Shown: one piece after another, positions 46,401 through 58,400 of the stretch
How positions within the stretch are numbered: position 1 is the first letter of the stretch
Layout: the number at the start of each line of letters is the position of its first letter
Translations under genes and position numbers: made by a program
NCBI GenBank assembly: GCA_008828725.1
Contig: MEHQ01002926.1
Span: 26,338-90,337 of the forward strand
Reading direction: 5' to 3'
Length of the DNA: 64,000 bases
Source: Saccharina japonica
Lineage: Eukaryota > Sar > Phaeophyceae > Laminariales > Laminariaceae
Notes under the pieces: generated by a model
What the model was told of the DNA's origin: nothing
The model's database searches: none
Seen by the model: the letters and a program-made list of their open reading frames with translations, nothing else

Positions 46401-49400
46401 GCGCAGCCGTTACCCGCGCCGTCCACGAGGCAGCTGAGGGGCTTCGAGCGAAGGGGCACGTGGTTGTGCCCTTCGAGCCACCGGTGTCGGGATGGGAGGT
46501 ACGAGCCGTAACTGTTGCGGAACGGACCGTGTATAGACCACCTGGAGGTGTTGGTACACCCCGCGACTTTGCTAGGGCGACATCAGGACATTCAACTTAT
46601 GTGTACAGCTTCCTCGTCGACTATACTTACTGATAGCGTAGGGAAGATTCAGTGCCAAGGAGATGGCAACTGTGGCTGTGTGTGTTTTTTTTCCTTTCTG
46701 TTCGGCCCCACGTCGTTTTGCGCTGTGACAGCGGATTCGCTCAATGTTAAGGTGTTTTTATTCATATTGTGAGTGATGCTTACGACGTGTGCGCGCGTGT
46801 GGGTGTTTATTAGTATTAATATTCATATGAATTATTTATTTTCAGCAAGCCTGCTCATATCAAAAGCGCAAATGGAGTGTTTTAGCCTCTATAAAGCGCT
46901 CTCGATGTCGTTAGAATTCCCCAAATGTCCATTTTTTTGCTCCTCCAAAAAGTGGCTTTCAGCGCTCGAAAAACGCCTTACAAGGTGGACGTCGATTTTG
47001 ATCTTCCTACAAAGTGTAGTGCTCTGGTGCGCTATTCACCTCCAGGCAGGCGCATGCTGCCCCGCCGCCCCGCGGTGGTATTCCCTCGTTTGCTTTCCCA
47101 TGCAACCATAGCGTTCGCAAGGTTCTTTCATATCGATACAGACTGCCGTTGAGCCGGCCGGTATCTTTTCCACCCAACCAGCGTCACCTGCGAGGGCCGA
47201 CACCCCGGACCCCGCCCCCCCCCCCCCTCCTCCTCCTCACCCCCACCATTTCGGCCTTTTTTACCCTCGAGACCTATTGCGGCTTTTGATCGTGATTACA
47301 CGCGCACGCCCAGGTCCCTATATAGTATGAAGTTGACCGAAACAATATTGTCGCAAGGGGGGGGTGCATGTGGTAGTGCATGCAAACACCGCAGTACAGT
47401 TGGGCTACCCCGATCAGAGAGGGTACCCTATATAAGAGAATATGTACAGTTAGAGAGCGAATCGGTGGACCGGCCTACACCAAGACGGGTATACATTTCC
47501 ACTGCGATAGCGAGAAGGCTAGTCAAAAGAGAGGTGTTTTCGGCCTGTACTGTACCACACGTAGATTTCTTAATAGGTGGTACACACTGTAGCACGAAAC
47601 GGCTTCACTTGCAGTGGCAGAGACTGGGAAGGGCTTTTTTGTGCGAGAGGAGGCAGCACGATAAGTAGCAGGACCAGCCTCGCTGTGGGTTGTGCCCGAA
47701 CAGGTGCAGTCGAGGAACAACTCGCACGGTGTTGTGTTGCTGTTTTCTGGGCCGGATGAGCATCACTCGGTAGTTATTGCGGAGCTCCGAAAAGTTTGAA
47801 GGGAATAGGAGGGAGGGGATGGGAGGGAGGGGGAGGAGGGAGGAGGAGGGAGGGAGGGAGGAGGAGGGAGGGAGGGAGTGAGGAGGGGGGAGGAGGAGGG
47901 AAGAAGGAGGGAAGGAGGGAGGAGGGGCGGAGAGGGGGAAGGGCGCACACGCGGCCAAAAATGAAATAAGTGGCGAACAGGATCGCCTCGCCGAATGATT
48001 ATCTGCCGCGAAAAAGTCCGCGCCGAAGGAAAGAAATAACTCACGGCTACGATAGGGGTACGTAGCGCCATTTTTTCTGAGGCCCCCTTCCCCCGATACT
48101 TCTCGTTCGAGAGCGCTCTTCCAATAATTTTATCATACTTAACGGCCATACTAGGGAAGTCACCCAAACAATGACCTTGAGAGCCAAAGAAAAATATTGA
48201 AGCTGATTGAAGAATTCCATGGTTTACTACAGCGAGTGCAATTGAATGATAGCTAAAAGACAATGTGTTTCCACGGATGAGGCATACCTTACTTTCCCTT
48301 GAACAAAGATGCCTTATTTCATAAGGCGCATGCTCGTATGCGCAGCTTCATATAATGACATGCTTTTGATAAGGCATTCCTTATTAATAAGGCATGACTC
48401 ATATGCAAGGCCTATTGATAAGGCGTATGCTCATATGGCAAGCTTATGCATAAGCATGCCTTATTTTCCTCATTTGGTAATGCGCATGCTTCTTACGGTA
48501 CTAGCTCTTCTCAGTATGAAGAGCTCGTCAACAAGAAACATTTTTTGCCCAACATGTTGCTATATACTTACCGTATACACGCACGCGTCACGTGAGCAAA
48601 TAGAAGAAAGCCCGCGCACGGAGAAGAAAGGTAGGCGCGTTCCTCCCACTAACTTAGACCGCTTTTTGACCGTGTCGCCTTCGACCGACATCTCCCGCTT
48701 CCCAGATCGCGAGCGTTGTATACGGGCAGTATGGGCGCGGGAGGGCAACTGAAGCGCTTCGTGGAGTCCCTGAGGGGGAGAGCATGCTGCCAGGATACGC
48801 GTCCCTCCGCGATCACGAAATCCCCAACGTGTCTGGAGGCCCTTCCTTGTCGTGCTGCTGCGGGTCGTTCGTGAAAAGCTACAGGTAAGGGTCCCTCCTG
48901 GGTAAGAATCTAAACAGACCCCTTTGCGGGGTTCGAAGGTGGGGAAAATGTGACTGAAAGCAGACTGCGGTTGGCCGTTTCTATGCGCTTCGATTTCGAG
49001 ATTCAGATTGTATTTTTCGATTTCAAAAAACGAAAGCATCTGATCAGGGCGGGGTTTGAACGAGCGTGAGAGGGTCAGCTTGGCAACACATACCTCTCTT
49101 TCTGGGCTTCACTTGCTTGCATCCTTTCCACCTCCATGTGGTGGGGCTTAAAATGTCCATCACATCATCTGCCCGCCAAACTACGTTTTAGAGAAANNNN
49201 NNNNNNNNNNNNNNNNNNNNNAGTAAGCCGAGAAAAGTAGTCACAGGCATGCTAGGGTTGTTTTCGGGCCTGTACTGGTACACACGTAGATTTCTTATAT
49301 AGTGGTACCACACTTGTAGCACGCAAACTGGCTTCACTTGCAGTGGCAGAGACTGGGAAGGGATCTTTCTTGTGCCGAGGGGGAGAGACAGAGCACGGAA

Positions 49401-52400
49401 TAAGTTAGCGGACCCATGCGGCTCCTTGGCCGCCCGAAATTCCCTTCCGCTATTCATTCTTGCGGTGTATTTGGTGCCTGCCCGAACAGGCTTGTGAGTC
49501 GCACAACCTAAACGTCCGCAACGGCTTGCTATTTGTGTTGCTGTTTCCTGCCGGTGCCCTGCGTACCATAGCAGTCCAATTCACTCCCGGTAGTCTTCGA
49601 GCTCGCGAAAAGCTTTTGAAGGCAATAGGTGACGGGATGGAGACTGGGAGGAGAGGGAAGGGAGTGGGAGGGAGGAGGGGAGGAGGTGAATTAGCGGAGG
49701 AGGAGGGAGCGGAGGGTAGGGAGGCGAGGGATGGGATGAGGCCGGGAGGGAGGGAGGGAGAGAAGGAGGGAAGGAGGGAGGGAGGGGGGAGGGGGGGGGA
49801 AGGGCGCACACGCGGCCAAAAATGAAAATAAGTGCCCGAAACAGGATCGACCTCGCCGAACGAATTATCTGCCCCGCGAAAAATCCGCCGCGGGGAAAGA
49901 AAAAAACTCACGGCTACGATAGGGGTACGTAGCGCCATTTTTTCTGAGGCTCCCTTCCTCGTTCGAGAGGCTCTTCAATATTTATCATACTAACGAGCCA
50001 TACTAGGAAGTCACCCAAACAATGACCTTGAGAGCAAAGAAAAATGAAGCCCGATGAAGAATTCCATGGTTTACTACAGGAGTGCAATGAATGATAGCGT
50101 AAAAGACACATGGTGTTCCAACGATGAGGCATACCTTATTTCCTCTTTGAAAAAGCATGCCTTATTTATAAGGCGCATGCCTCGTATGGCAAGCTTCATT
50201 GATAAGACATGCCTTGTTGATAAGGCATTCCTTATTAATAAGGCGCATGCCTCATATGGCAAGCCGTATTGATAAGGCGTATGCCTCATATGGCAAGCCT
50301 TATTGATAAGGCATGCCTTATTTCCTCATTGGTAAGGCGCATGCCTTCTACGGTACGAGCTCCTTCTCAGTTGAAAGAGCTCCGTCAGACAAGAACATTT
50401 TTTGCCCCAACATGTGCTATATACCTCTACCGTATACACGCACGCGTCACGTGAGAAAATAGAAGAAAGCCGCACGAGAAGAAAGGTAGGCTGCGCTTCC
50501 TCCCTAACTTAGACCGCTTTCTTGACCCCCGTGTCGCCTCGACCCGACATCTCCCCGTTCCCCCAGATCGCGAGGTTGTATTACGGGCAGATGGGCGCGG
50601 AGGGCAACATGAAGCGCTTCGTGGAGTCCCTGAAGGGGGAGAGGATGCTGCCAGGATACGCGTCCCTCCGGCGCATCACGAACATCCCCAACTTCCTGAG
50701 GCCCTTCCTGTCGTGGCTGCTGCGGGTCGTCGTGAAAGACTACAGGAAGGCGTCCCTCCTGGGGTAAGAATCTAAACAGACCCCTTTGGGGGGTTTCAAA
50801 GGGTGGGGAAAATGTGACGAAAAGCAGACTGCGATTGAGGCCGTTTCCTATGCGGTTCGATTTCGAGCTTCAGATTTGTATTTTTCGATTTCAAAAACGA
50901 GAGCATCTGCTCAGGGGCGGGGGTTGAACGGAGCGTGAGCAGGGTCAGCTTGGCAACACCATACCCTCTCTTCTGGCTTCACTTGCCTTGTACCTTTCCA
51001 CCTCCATGTGGTGGGGTAAAATGTTCCATCTACATCATCTGCGCCAAACTACGTTCTTTAGAGAAAAAAGACGCGTCCCATTCGTGCCAGCGGCTCCCTC
51101 CCCGCCAGTCGTGCCCACCCCTCCTCCGTGTGCTTCGTCGCGTATAACCTCTCCCAGGGCCTGCCCTTTCCTCCCCCTCCCCTAAAAATGCACCAGAATC
51201 GACTATCTATGATATCGTACCGCCCCTCCCCAACAACGAGTCAAACCGTAAAAGTGGGCGTGGGGACTGTGACCCCTACGTGCTCGAATCGCCTCCAAAC
51301 CATCCCCCCCCTCCCCCCCCCCCCATTCACTGCGTGCCACGCTACACAGGCCGGACTTGGTCGCACGGGCACGTGCATCGGGTGCTACCTGATGAAGCAC
51401 TACGGCTTCACGGCCGCCGAGGCTATCGGGTGGATGCGCATCGGGCGGCCAGGGAGCGTGATCGGCCCCCAGCAGCACTTCCTCGAGCAGATGGAAGGGC
51501 CCATGTGGAGGGAGGGGGCCGCCTTTCGCCGTCGGGTACGTGCGGAAGAAGAATACAGCAGTAGTGGGTACCCCGATTTAACGATTTCAATCCCTAAAGA
51601 ACTGGTTCCACATATTTGGGGAACAAACTACTTGGAATTAGTGTGGGATGTTTTGTTTCAGTTCTGAATGGGTTGAGAGCGCCCCGAACCCCATTCGTTA
51701 ACGGCTCGGATAGGGCGCATTAATCACGTGTGCCAAATTTCAGGGTATATGTCTCCAAAAAACGGCGTGGAAATTGGCTACTGAATAATGTTTGGGCGGT
51801 ATCATATGCTTGAACCAGCCTGTATACGCTCTTAACTACTACATTGCTCTAATTTACAGTGGGCAATATACAGCTTTTTTTGTATAGGCGGGACATGCCG
51901 ATTTGATTTGACCGCTCTTAAACCCCGAATGCTCTTATCTTGGGTGCTCTCTCTTTAATCGGGGTACCCCACTGTAACATAACACAGGCCCTTTAAAACC
52001 AAGTAAGAAAAAAAATGGTCATTTTGTTTCCGTTCCATACGTCACGGACAGACCATCCATTCCCACTCCATGATGAGCTGGAAGGAAAACAAAAAACAAC
52101 CTGCTGTTTTTCCCACTAATTTTCGTCGTACCGACCACTGATTCTCCCTCCACCGCCACACGCCCCCCCACCCACAGCAGGCCAGCCAAGACGCTCAAGG
52201 GGGGGGGCTAAACCACCACCACCAACCCACCGACTCAACAGACGCGTCGGGAANCAACATAGTGGGGGTCTTGACGGGAGGGGGGCGAGGGACGGCAGCA
52301 GCAGCAGCGGCGGCGGCGGCGGCGGCAGCGGCAGAGCGGGAAACAAAACTACGACGAACCATCGGAGCCGGGGGTGCCATTCCCCACGCTGGCACAGCAT

Positions 52401-55400
52401 CAACGCGGGGTGCATGGGACCCGTCGTCGTCGTCACTGCTGCCATCGACATCATCGCCACTATCACCGACCCGGGGGGCGCAGCAACAGCAGCAGCAGCA
52501 GCAGCCTCTAGGCTTGCTCGCAGCCGAACGCGCCACCGACGTCCTGTGTCAACATTTGGCGCGGCTCGGGAAAGACCAGGGAGGAGCGGCGGGGGGGGTA
52601 GGGGAGTTCGACAGGGCTACGATGCGGCGCGCTCGCCAAACGGCCACCCGCCGGGCAACCGCGCCGCCGCCGCCGGCCAACCCTCTGCTGCAATCCGGGG
52701 TCCACCCTACCGCGGTCAGGCCCTTGGTGTTCGATGCCGCGGGGAAACGTACACCCAAGACCACTGCGGCAGCGGCAGCAGCAGTGGCGGCGGCAGCAGC
52801 GGCGGCGGCGGCGGCGGCGGGGGGCGGCGGCGGCTTTTCGTCGCAGCGGCCCAACTGCACCAGCCCAACGCTGCGAAGGGGAGGCACGCTGGATGTGCTG
52901 AGGGAGGACGCTGCGGGGGGGGGAGAGCGGGGGGGTGCTGTCGGGGCGACCAACAACCCGGCAGGGGGACTTGCGAGCAACAGAGGGTCTCGGGGTGGAG
53001 ATGCGGGTGGGCGGAAGTGTCGACGTTTTTGTAAATAACTCAAAACTACTTAGCAGCGCATAGAATTACTGAAATATCGCTATTTGTGTCGCATAGACCG
53101 AAGACGTAGAGAGAGAGGGGGTCAGAAGAGTGATTCTGGGGGTGGGGGGCGGGGTCTGGTGGCCAGCAAATACGGCAGTCAAGGTTGCTACGTAGCTGTG
53201 CTGGTACCACGCGCGCCGTGGTAGCTCCATGGCGGCGCGGAAGTCGTCTCCCGCTGCCGAGCATCGAGCTTGAAGGAGTGTTTACGTCACCACCCTTCGC
53301 ATTAAAAATGTACCCTTCTGTCTCGAAATATACGGACTGTTTGTATATTAATATTTAATGCAAACGGTGCTTACATTTACGGACATAGTGGTGGTACCGC
53401 TGAATATGGGGTTCCCTTTTTCTTGTCCTTTGCCGCGTTGAGGATGAGGGACGGGAGGGGGAGGGGGGGGAGGTGAAAAACGAGAGACTGGATAGCGAGA
53501 ACGCTTGACTGCTAGCGAACCAATCCGAGCGACAAGGCTACGAGAGAGAGCAGGAGTGTCGGTGGGGCAGTGCGCAGCAGGCAATAGCAGTCAAGGTGTT
53601 AGCCATTAAAAGCAACACCAACAACAAAAAAATCGAGCGGCTGGGTGANAAAATGCTTGGCCGGCCGGCCGGCCGGAGACAAGCACGGTTGTTCAGAGCG
53701 CAGAGGGTGCGACGAGAGACACAGCTGTTTCTCTTTCCAGAAGAGAGCGGAGTAAATGAGGAGTCGGTGAACAGCGGTCGCGAGGCGATAGCACAAAAAC
53801 AAAAACCGAGCGACCGGTCGAAGATTAGAAGATGAGAAAACGACTACCCGGCTGGGCGAAGAAGAAACGGTAATACAGAGCTCAGCGTGTGCAACGACAC
53901 GCCGTCTCGCTCTTTCCCCAGAGAGCGGGGTGAAAAGTTTCGCGCGCGCTGTGGGCATACCGGCGTTGTTTTTTCATGCCAGCGAAAAAAGAGTTTTTGT
54001 GCAGTAGCCCTCAATAAGAGCTGGCCGACAGGATAGGCCCGGCAAGACCTAGGCATTATATCATAGCTTCAGCAAGAGTTTTGGGTATTAATCCCAGCAA
54101 GACTTCTGGGTATTTTGGCCTATGTGGGCAGTAGCCTCTTATCGAGTTTTGGGCAATATAGCCCCAGCGAGACTTGGGCATTACGAGGCCCAGCAGGAGT
54201 TTTGGGCATTTTGTCTCGGCGGGTGCTGGGCAGTGAAGTAGCCATAGCAAGAGTCTTTGGGCATTTAGCCCCCGGCATGCAGTTTGGGCATTAGTCCCGA
54301 CAAGTCCTGGGCTGGGCAGTAGCCCCATTTAATAGTTTAAGCACTAGCGCCGGCGAAAGGTTTGGGCAATAGTTTAATACTGGTACTCAGTAGTCCCCTG
54401 GCCAGGGTTGGGCAGTAGCCGCAGTAGGAATTGTGCAATAGTCCCCTATAAGAGTTGTGCAATAGCCCCGATAAGAGTTGGGCGTTAGCCCCGGCAAGAC
54501 TTGGGCAATAGCCCCCCGTAAGCGTTTAGGGCAGTCAGTAGCCCCGGCAAGACTTGGGGCAGTAGCTCCGATATGCGTTTAGGGCAGTATCCCCGGCAAG
54601 ATTTGGGCAATAGCCTCCATAAGCGTTTAGGGCAGTCAGTAGCCCCGGCAAGACTTGGGGCAGTAGCTAGCTCCGATATGCGTTTAGGGCAGTATCCCCG
54701 GCAAGATTTGGGCAATAGCCTCCATAAGCGTTTAGAGCAGTAGCCTCGGCAAGATTTGGGCAATAGCCCCCATGAGGGTTGAGGGCAGTAGCTCCGGCAA
54801 GACTTGGGCAATAGCCCCCACAAGCGTTTAGGGCGGTGGCCCCGGCAAGACTTCGGCAATACTCCCGGCATAAGTTTCGGGGCATTACACCAGTAGGAGC
54901 TATTAATAGGCGTTAGCCCCCCAGCAAGAGTTGGGCAGTAGCCCCCAATATGAAAAAATTGTGTGTGCGTAGTAAGTAAGTTATATCGGTCTTAAAACAG
55001 CCAAAGCACATGCACGCCTATTTGGTTTGTGTGTGTGCGTACGTACGTTATATCGGTCTCAAAACCGCCAAAGCATATTTAGATTTGTGTGCGTGAGTAA
55101 GTTATGTCGGTGTTTAAACCGCCAAAGCATGTGCAGGTTTGTGTGCCTAAGTAAGTTATGTCGGTATTTAAACCGCCGAAGCATATGGAAGCATATGCAC
55201 GCACATGTTTATTGGTCTGTGTGCGTGAGTAAGTAAGTTATATCGGTCTTAAAACCGCCAAAGTATATGTGTGCGTACGTAAGGCATATCGGTATTTAAA
55301 CCGCCAACGCATGTGCACGCATATATACATTTGGTTTTTGTGTGCGTGAGTAAGTTATATCGGTCTTAAAACCGCCAAAGCACATGCAGGTTTGTGTGTG

Positions 55401-58400
55401 CCTAAGTAGGTTATATAGGTCTTTAAACCGCCAAAGCATGTGCACGCATTAGTGTGTGTGCCTAAGTAAGTTATAACGGTCTTAAAAACCGACTATGCAT
55501 ATGCAGGTTTGCGAGCGTAAGTAAGTTATAACGGTCTTAAAACCGACTAAGCATATGCAGGGTTGCGAGCGTAAGTAGGTTAAAACGGTCTTAAAACCGC
55601 CAAATATTACGCAGGTTTGTGTGCGTAGTAAGTAAGTTATACGGTCTAAAACCGCCAAATCTTAGGCAGGTTTGTGTGCGTAAGTAGGTAAGGTATATTT
55701 GTCTTAAAACCGCCCAAGCATATGCACGCATATGCGCGTGGCATGACACCGAACGGATGTCATCTGCCCGAGTGGGGTTGGTAAAAAGTTAAAAGCGGTA
55801 CCAAGGTATGTAGAGAGAAGAACACGAGGAGCCTTCGGTAATAGTTTAGCTTATTTTTTGAGCGCGAGGGCGTCGATGCCACAGTGACGAATATCGGAAA
55901 TCGATTGATGCTGGAGTTCTATACGATGTGGCGCATATCGGATATAAAACGACCCTCGAGATCGATATGATATCGGTACACAAAAAAAAAAACTCGATAT
56001 AACCTGGTGTGCGATTAGCGATAGCCCATGCCCGGTATATACACGTTGTTGCGTCGAAACTTTGCATTCAGTTTTGGCATTAAAAAAGAATGGGGGATGC
56101 CTGGGGACGGAAGGCAAAACGCGTTGGATACGATATGTATCGGAATTTCAATACTTCGTTTGCATTCAGTTTTGGCATTAAAAAAGAATGGGGGATGCCT
56201 GGGGACGGAAGGCAAAACGCGTTGGATACGATATGTATCGGAATTTCAATACTTCGATATATCGGAACTTTGGAATTTTCGGTACGATATGTATCGATAC
56301 TTCGATATATCGGAACTTTTGAAAAATTCGATACGATACGTATCGATACTTCGATATATCGGAACTTTTGAAAAAGTCAATACGATACGTAGCCAACACT
56401 ACTTAAGTAGTTGACGAAGCCCCTGGACAAATCGTTTCACCTTACTAGCCTTACCTTACGTACAGCTCGGCGGTGTATTGATTCCCTATATGTGGCGCGC
56501 GCGTTTTTGTTTGCTGGGGTTTCCAGACGTTGCATGGCGTTTTTCTGTACCGAACGAACTGCCCATGAATAGTTTACGTATACCTTATATACAGCTCGGC
56601 GGTGTATTATTGTCGGGGTTGGTTTCCCAGGCGTTGCATGGCGTTCTTCTTGTATCGAAGTACCTATGAATAGTATAAGTGTACCTTACAGCGCGGCGGT
56701 GTGTTCCCTGTGCGAGGTGCTCGTATTATTTGTTAGGGTTTCCAGGCGTTGGTGGCGTTATTACATATGTACCAAATTATCTATTATATGAATGGTATAA
56801 GTATACCTTACAGATCGGCGGGGTATTCCAAGCGTAGCATGGCGTGCTGCGTTGCGTTGCATTTCCCAGGACCATAGTTTCTTGCGAGCTACCATACCAC
56901 GCTTGGACGCTTTGAGCAATCAGGCACCACCGCCCTGTTTACGTAAGTAGGTAGCAATCGTACGACTCGTCCGCTTCTCAAGTTAAGAACGCCATGCTCG
57001 CTCGCTCGGTCCGTCGGTCGGTCGGTCCCTTACAGTATAAATATAAATATAAAAGGAAGTATAAATAGTACATCATTTATGATAATAATAACGGTATCCA
57101 TTTTTTTTATATGAATTGTGGGACGGTAGTAGTCCCGCAGCTGCCGACGACGCCAAATGTGGTACGGTAGACGACGCCAAATGTGGGACGGTAAGTCCCG
57201 CAGCAGCTTTTTTTTTTCGTGTTTGATGTGGAAACACACCGAGGTGGGTGGGTTGTGGGGCGTTACCACACTCCCGGGGGTCAGTAACACGAGGAAATCT
57301 CAGACTGTGCCCCCGAGGAGCCAGGACGGCCTTGAAGGATTATAGTGATGATGAGGCGGTACGGTCTAGGAGATAGGGCCTGGTATCCACACAATGGTAC
57401 TTTAATAGTAAACGTATGCATATATGTAGAATGATACGTACTTTTGTTCATCACTTGTACGTACTACTTGCAACCTTTTAACTCGTGGGAGAGTTTTCCC
57501 TTGTATAGCGCCCTGTCATGGTTTGGTATCCCCGTCTCCCCTCTATCGTTGTGGAGGCGTTACGATTCATCATTCCTCTGAAAAGAGGAATGCTTTGCCC
57601 TCTCGCTCAGAAGCTCTGGAGAGGCAAGACACCGCTTTGTGATACGTATGAACCCAAAACGTGCGAGTGACCAAGAGTAACCAGAGTGAGCCTGCACAAT
57701 AGTCGGGCTTGCCCCGTACTGCCTAATCTAATGCTGACACTGTATATATTGTCGCAAGGCCGATGTTTTTCACAGTCCATCTAGAAGAAAGTCGTGGCCA
57801 CAGGGGTAATCAATCCCCTCACCCCTCCCGGGTTCTTGCGTTCCATGTAAAATGAAAATCGCTTGTCGACTCTCATTTCGATAGAAAACGGTATACCGGG
57901 CCTCAAAACGGTATATCCCTGTTTGGTACATATTGCTCCTCTGGAAGAAGCTGATTTCATTTCCTGTACCGTCAACTGGCGGAAAATCCACCGATATACC
58001 GTTTTTTGGGTTTTAGCGGGTAACTGCGTACGACCGATTGAACGGTTGAAGCTCAACTTTGCAAGTTTGAAATTTCCGAGATCAAAAGTAAAGGTAAGCC
58101 TAGGGAATTATGTTTTGCCAACTCGCGCTCTCGGACTCTCAGTGACATGTTCAGACGTCGGACAGACGAGTCATCTACAGATCCAAGGGCGTAAAAAAAA
58201 AAGAGAAAACGACATCACACTTGTAGGAAGGTCAGAATGAAAAACAAACCGGATCGCTGTGATCACATGGACGAAATAGGAACGGAGAAACCATTTTTTG
58301 TTCCCTTTTTTAACTTGGTTTTAGAGACCCCCTAGTTTGTTTCGCTGGTGGGGGGGGGGGTAATTAAAAAAAAGTTGACTTATTGTTTTCTGGGATCACA

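Larger units (their letters stand above)
46499..48705. other. FAAH intron 6
   Basis: No exon recognised. Contains a C-tract (47214-47226), a polypurine block (47800-47940) and the palindromic AAGGCATGCC array (48300-48480). Confidence 0.55.
47523..51064. repeat. Direct pair 47523-49196 / 49240-51064
   Basis: Both halves contain in order: the TGGTACACACTGTAGC region, a polypurine block, the CGCGGCCAAAAATGAAA region, the palindromic array and FAAH exon 7. The first half differs by many single-base gaps and ends at the 25-N gap. Confidence 0.85.

Noticed and set aside
51326-51345. Apparent HC dipeptide (CACTGC) just before CDC14 AGLGRTG
   Set aside because: It is out of frame with the exon and lies before the splice acceptor, so it is not the catalytic HCx5R cysteine.
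53650-53680. GGCC repeats as a possible regulatory site
   Set aside because: Simple four-base repeat with no further context; an ambiguous base lies beside it.
54000-56870. CRISPR-like appearance of regular repeats
   Set aside because: Repeats are contiguous or degenerate, spacers are not unique, no cas genes, and the genome is eukaryotic.
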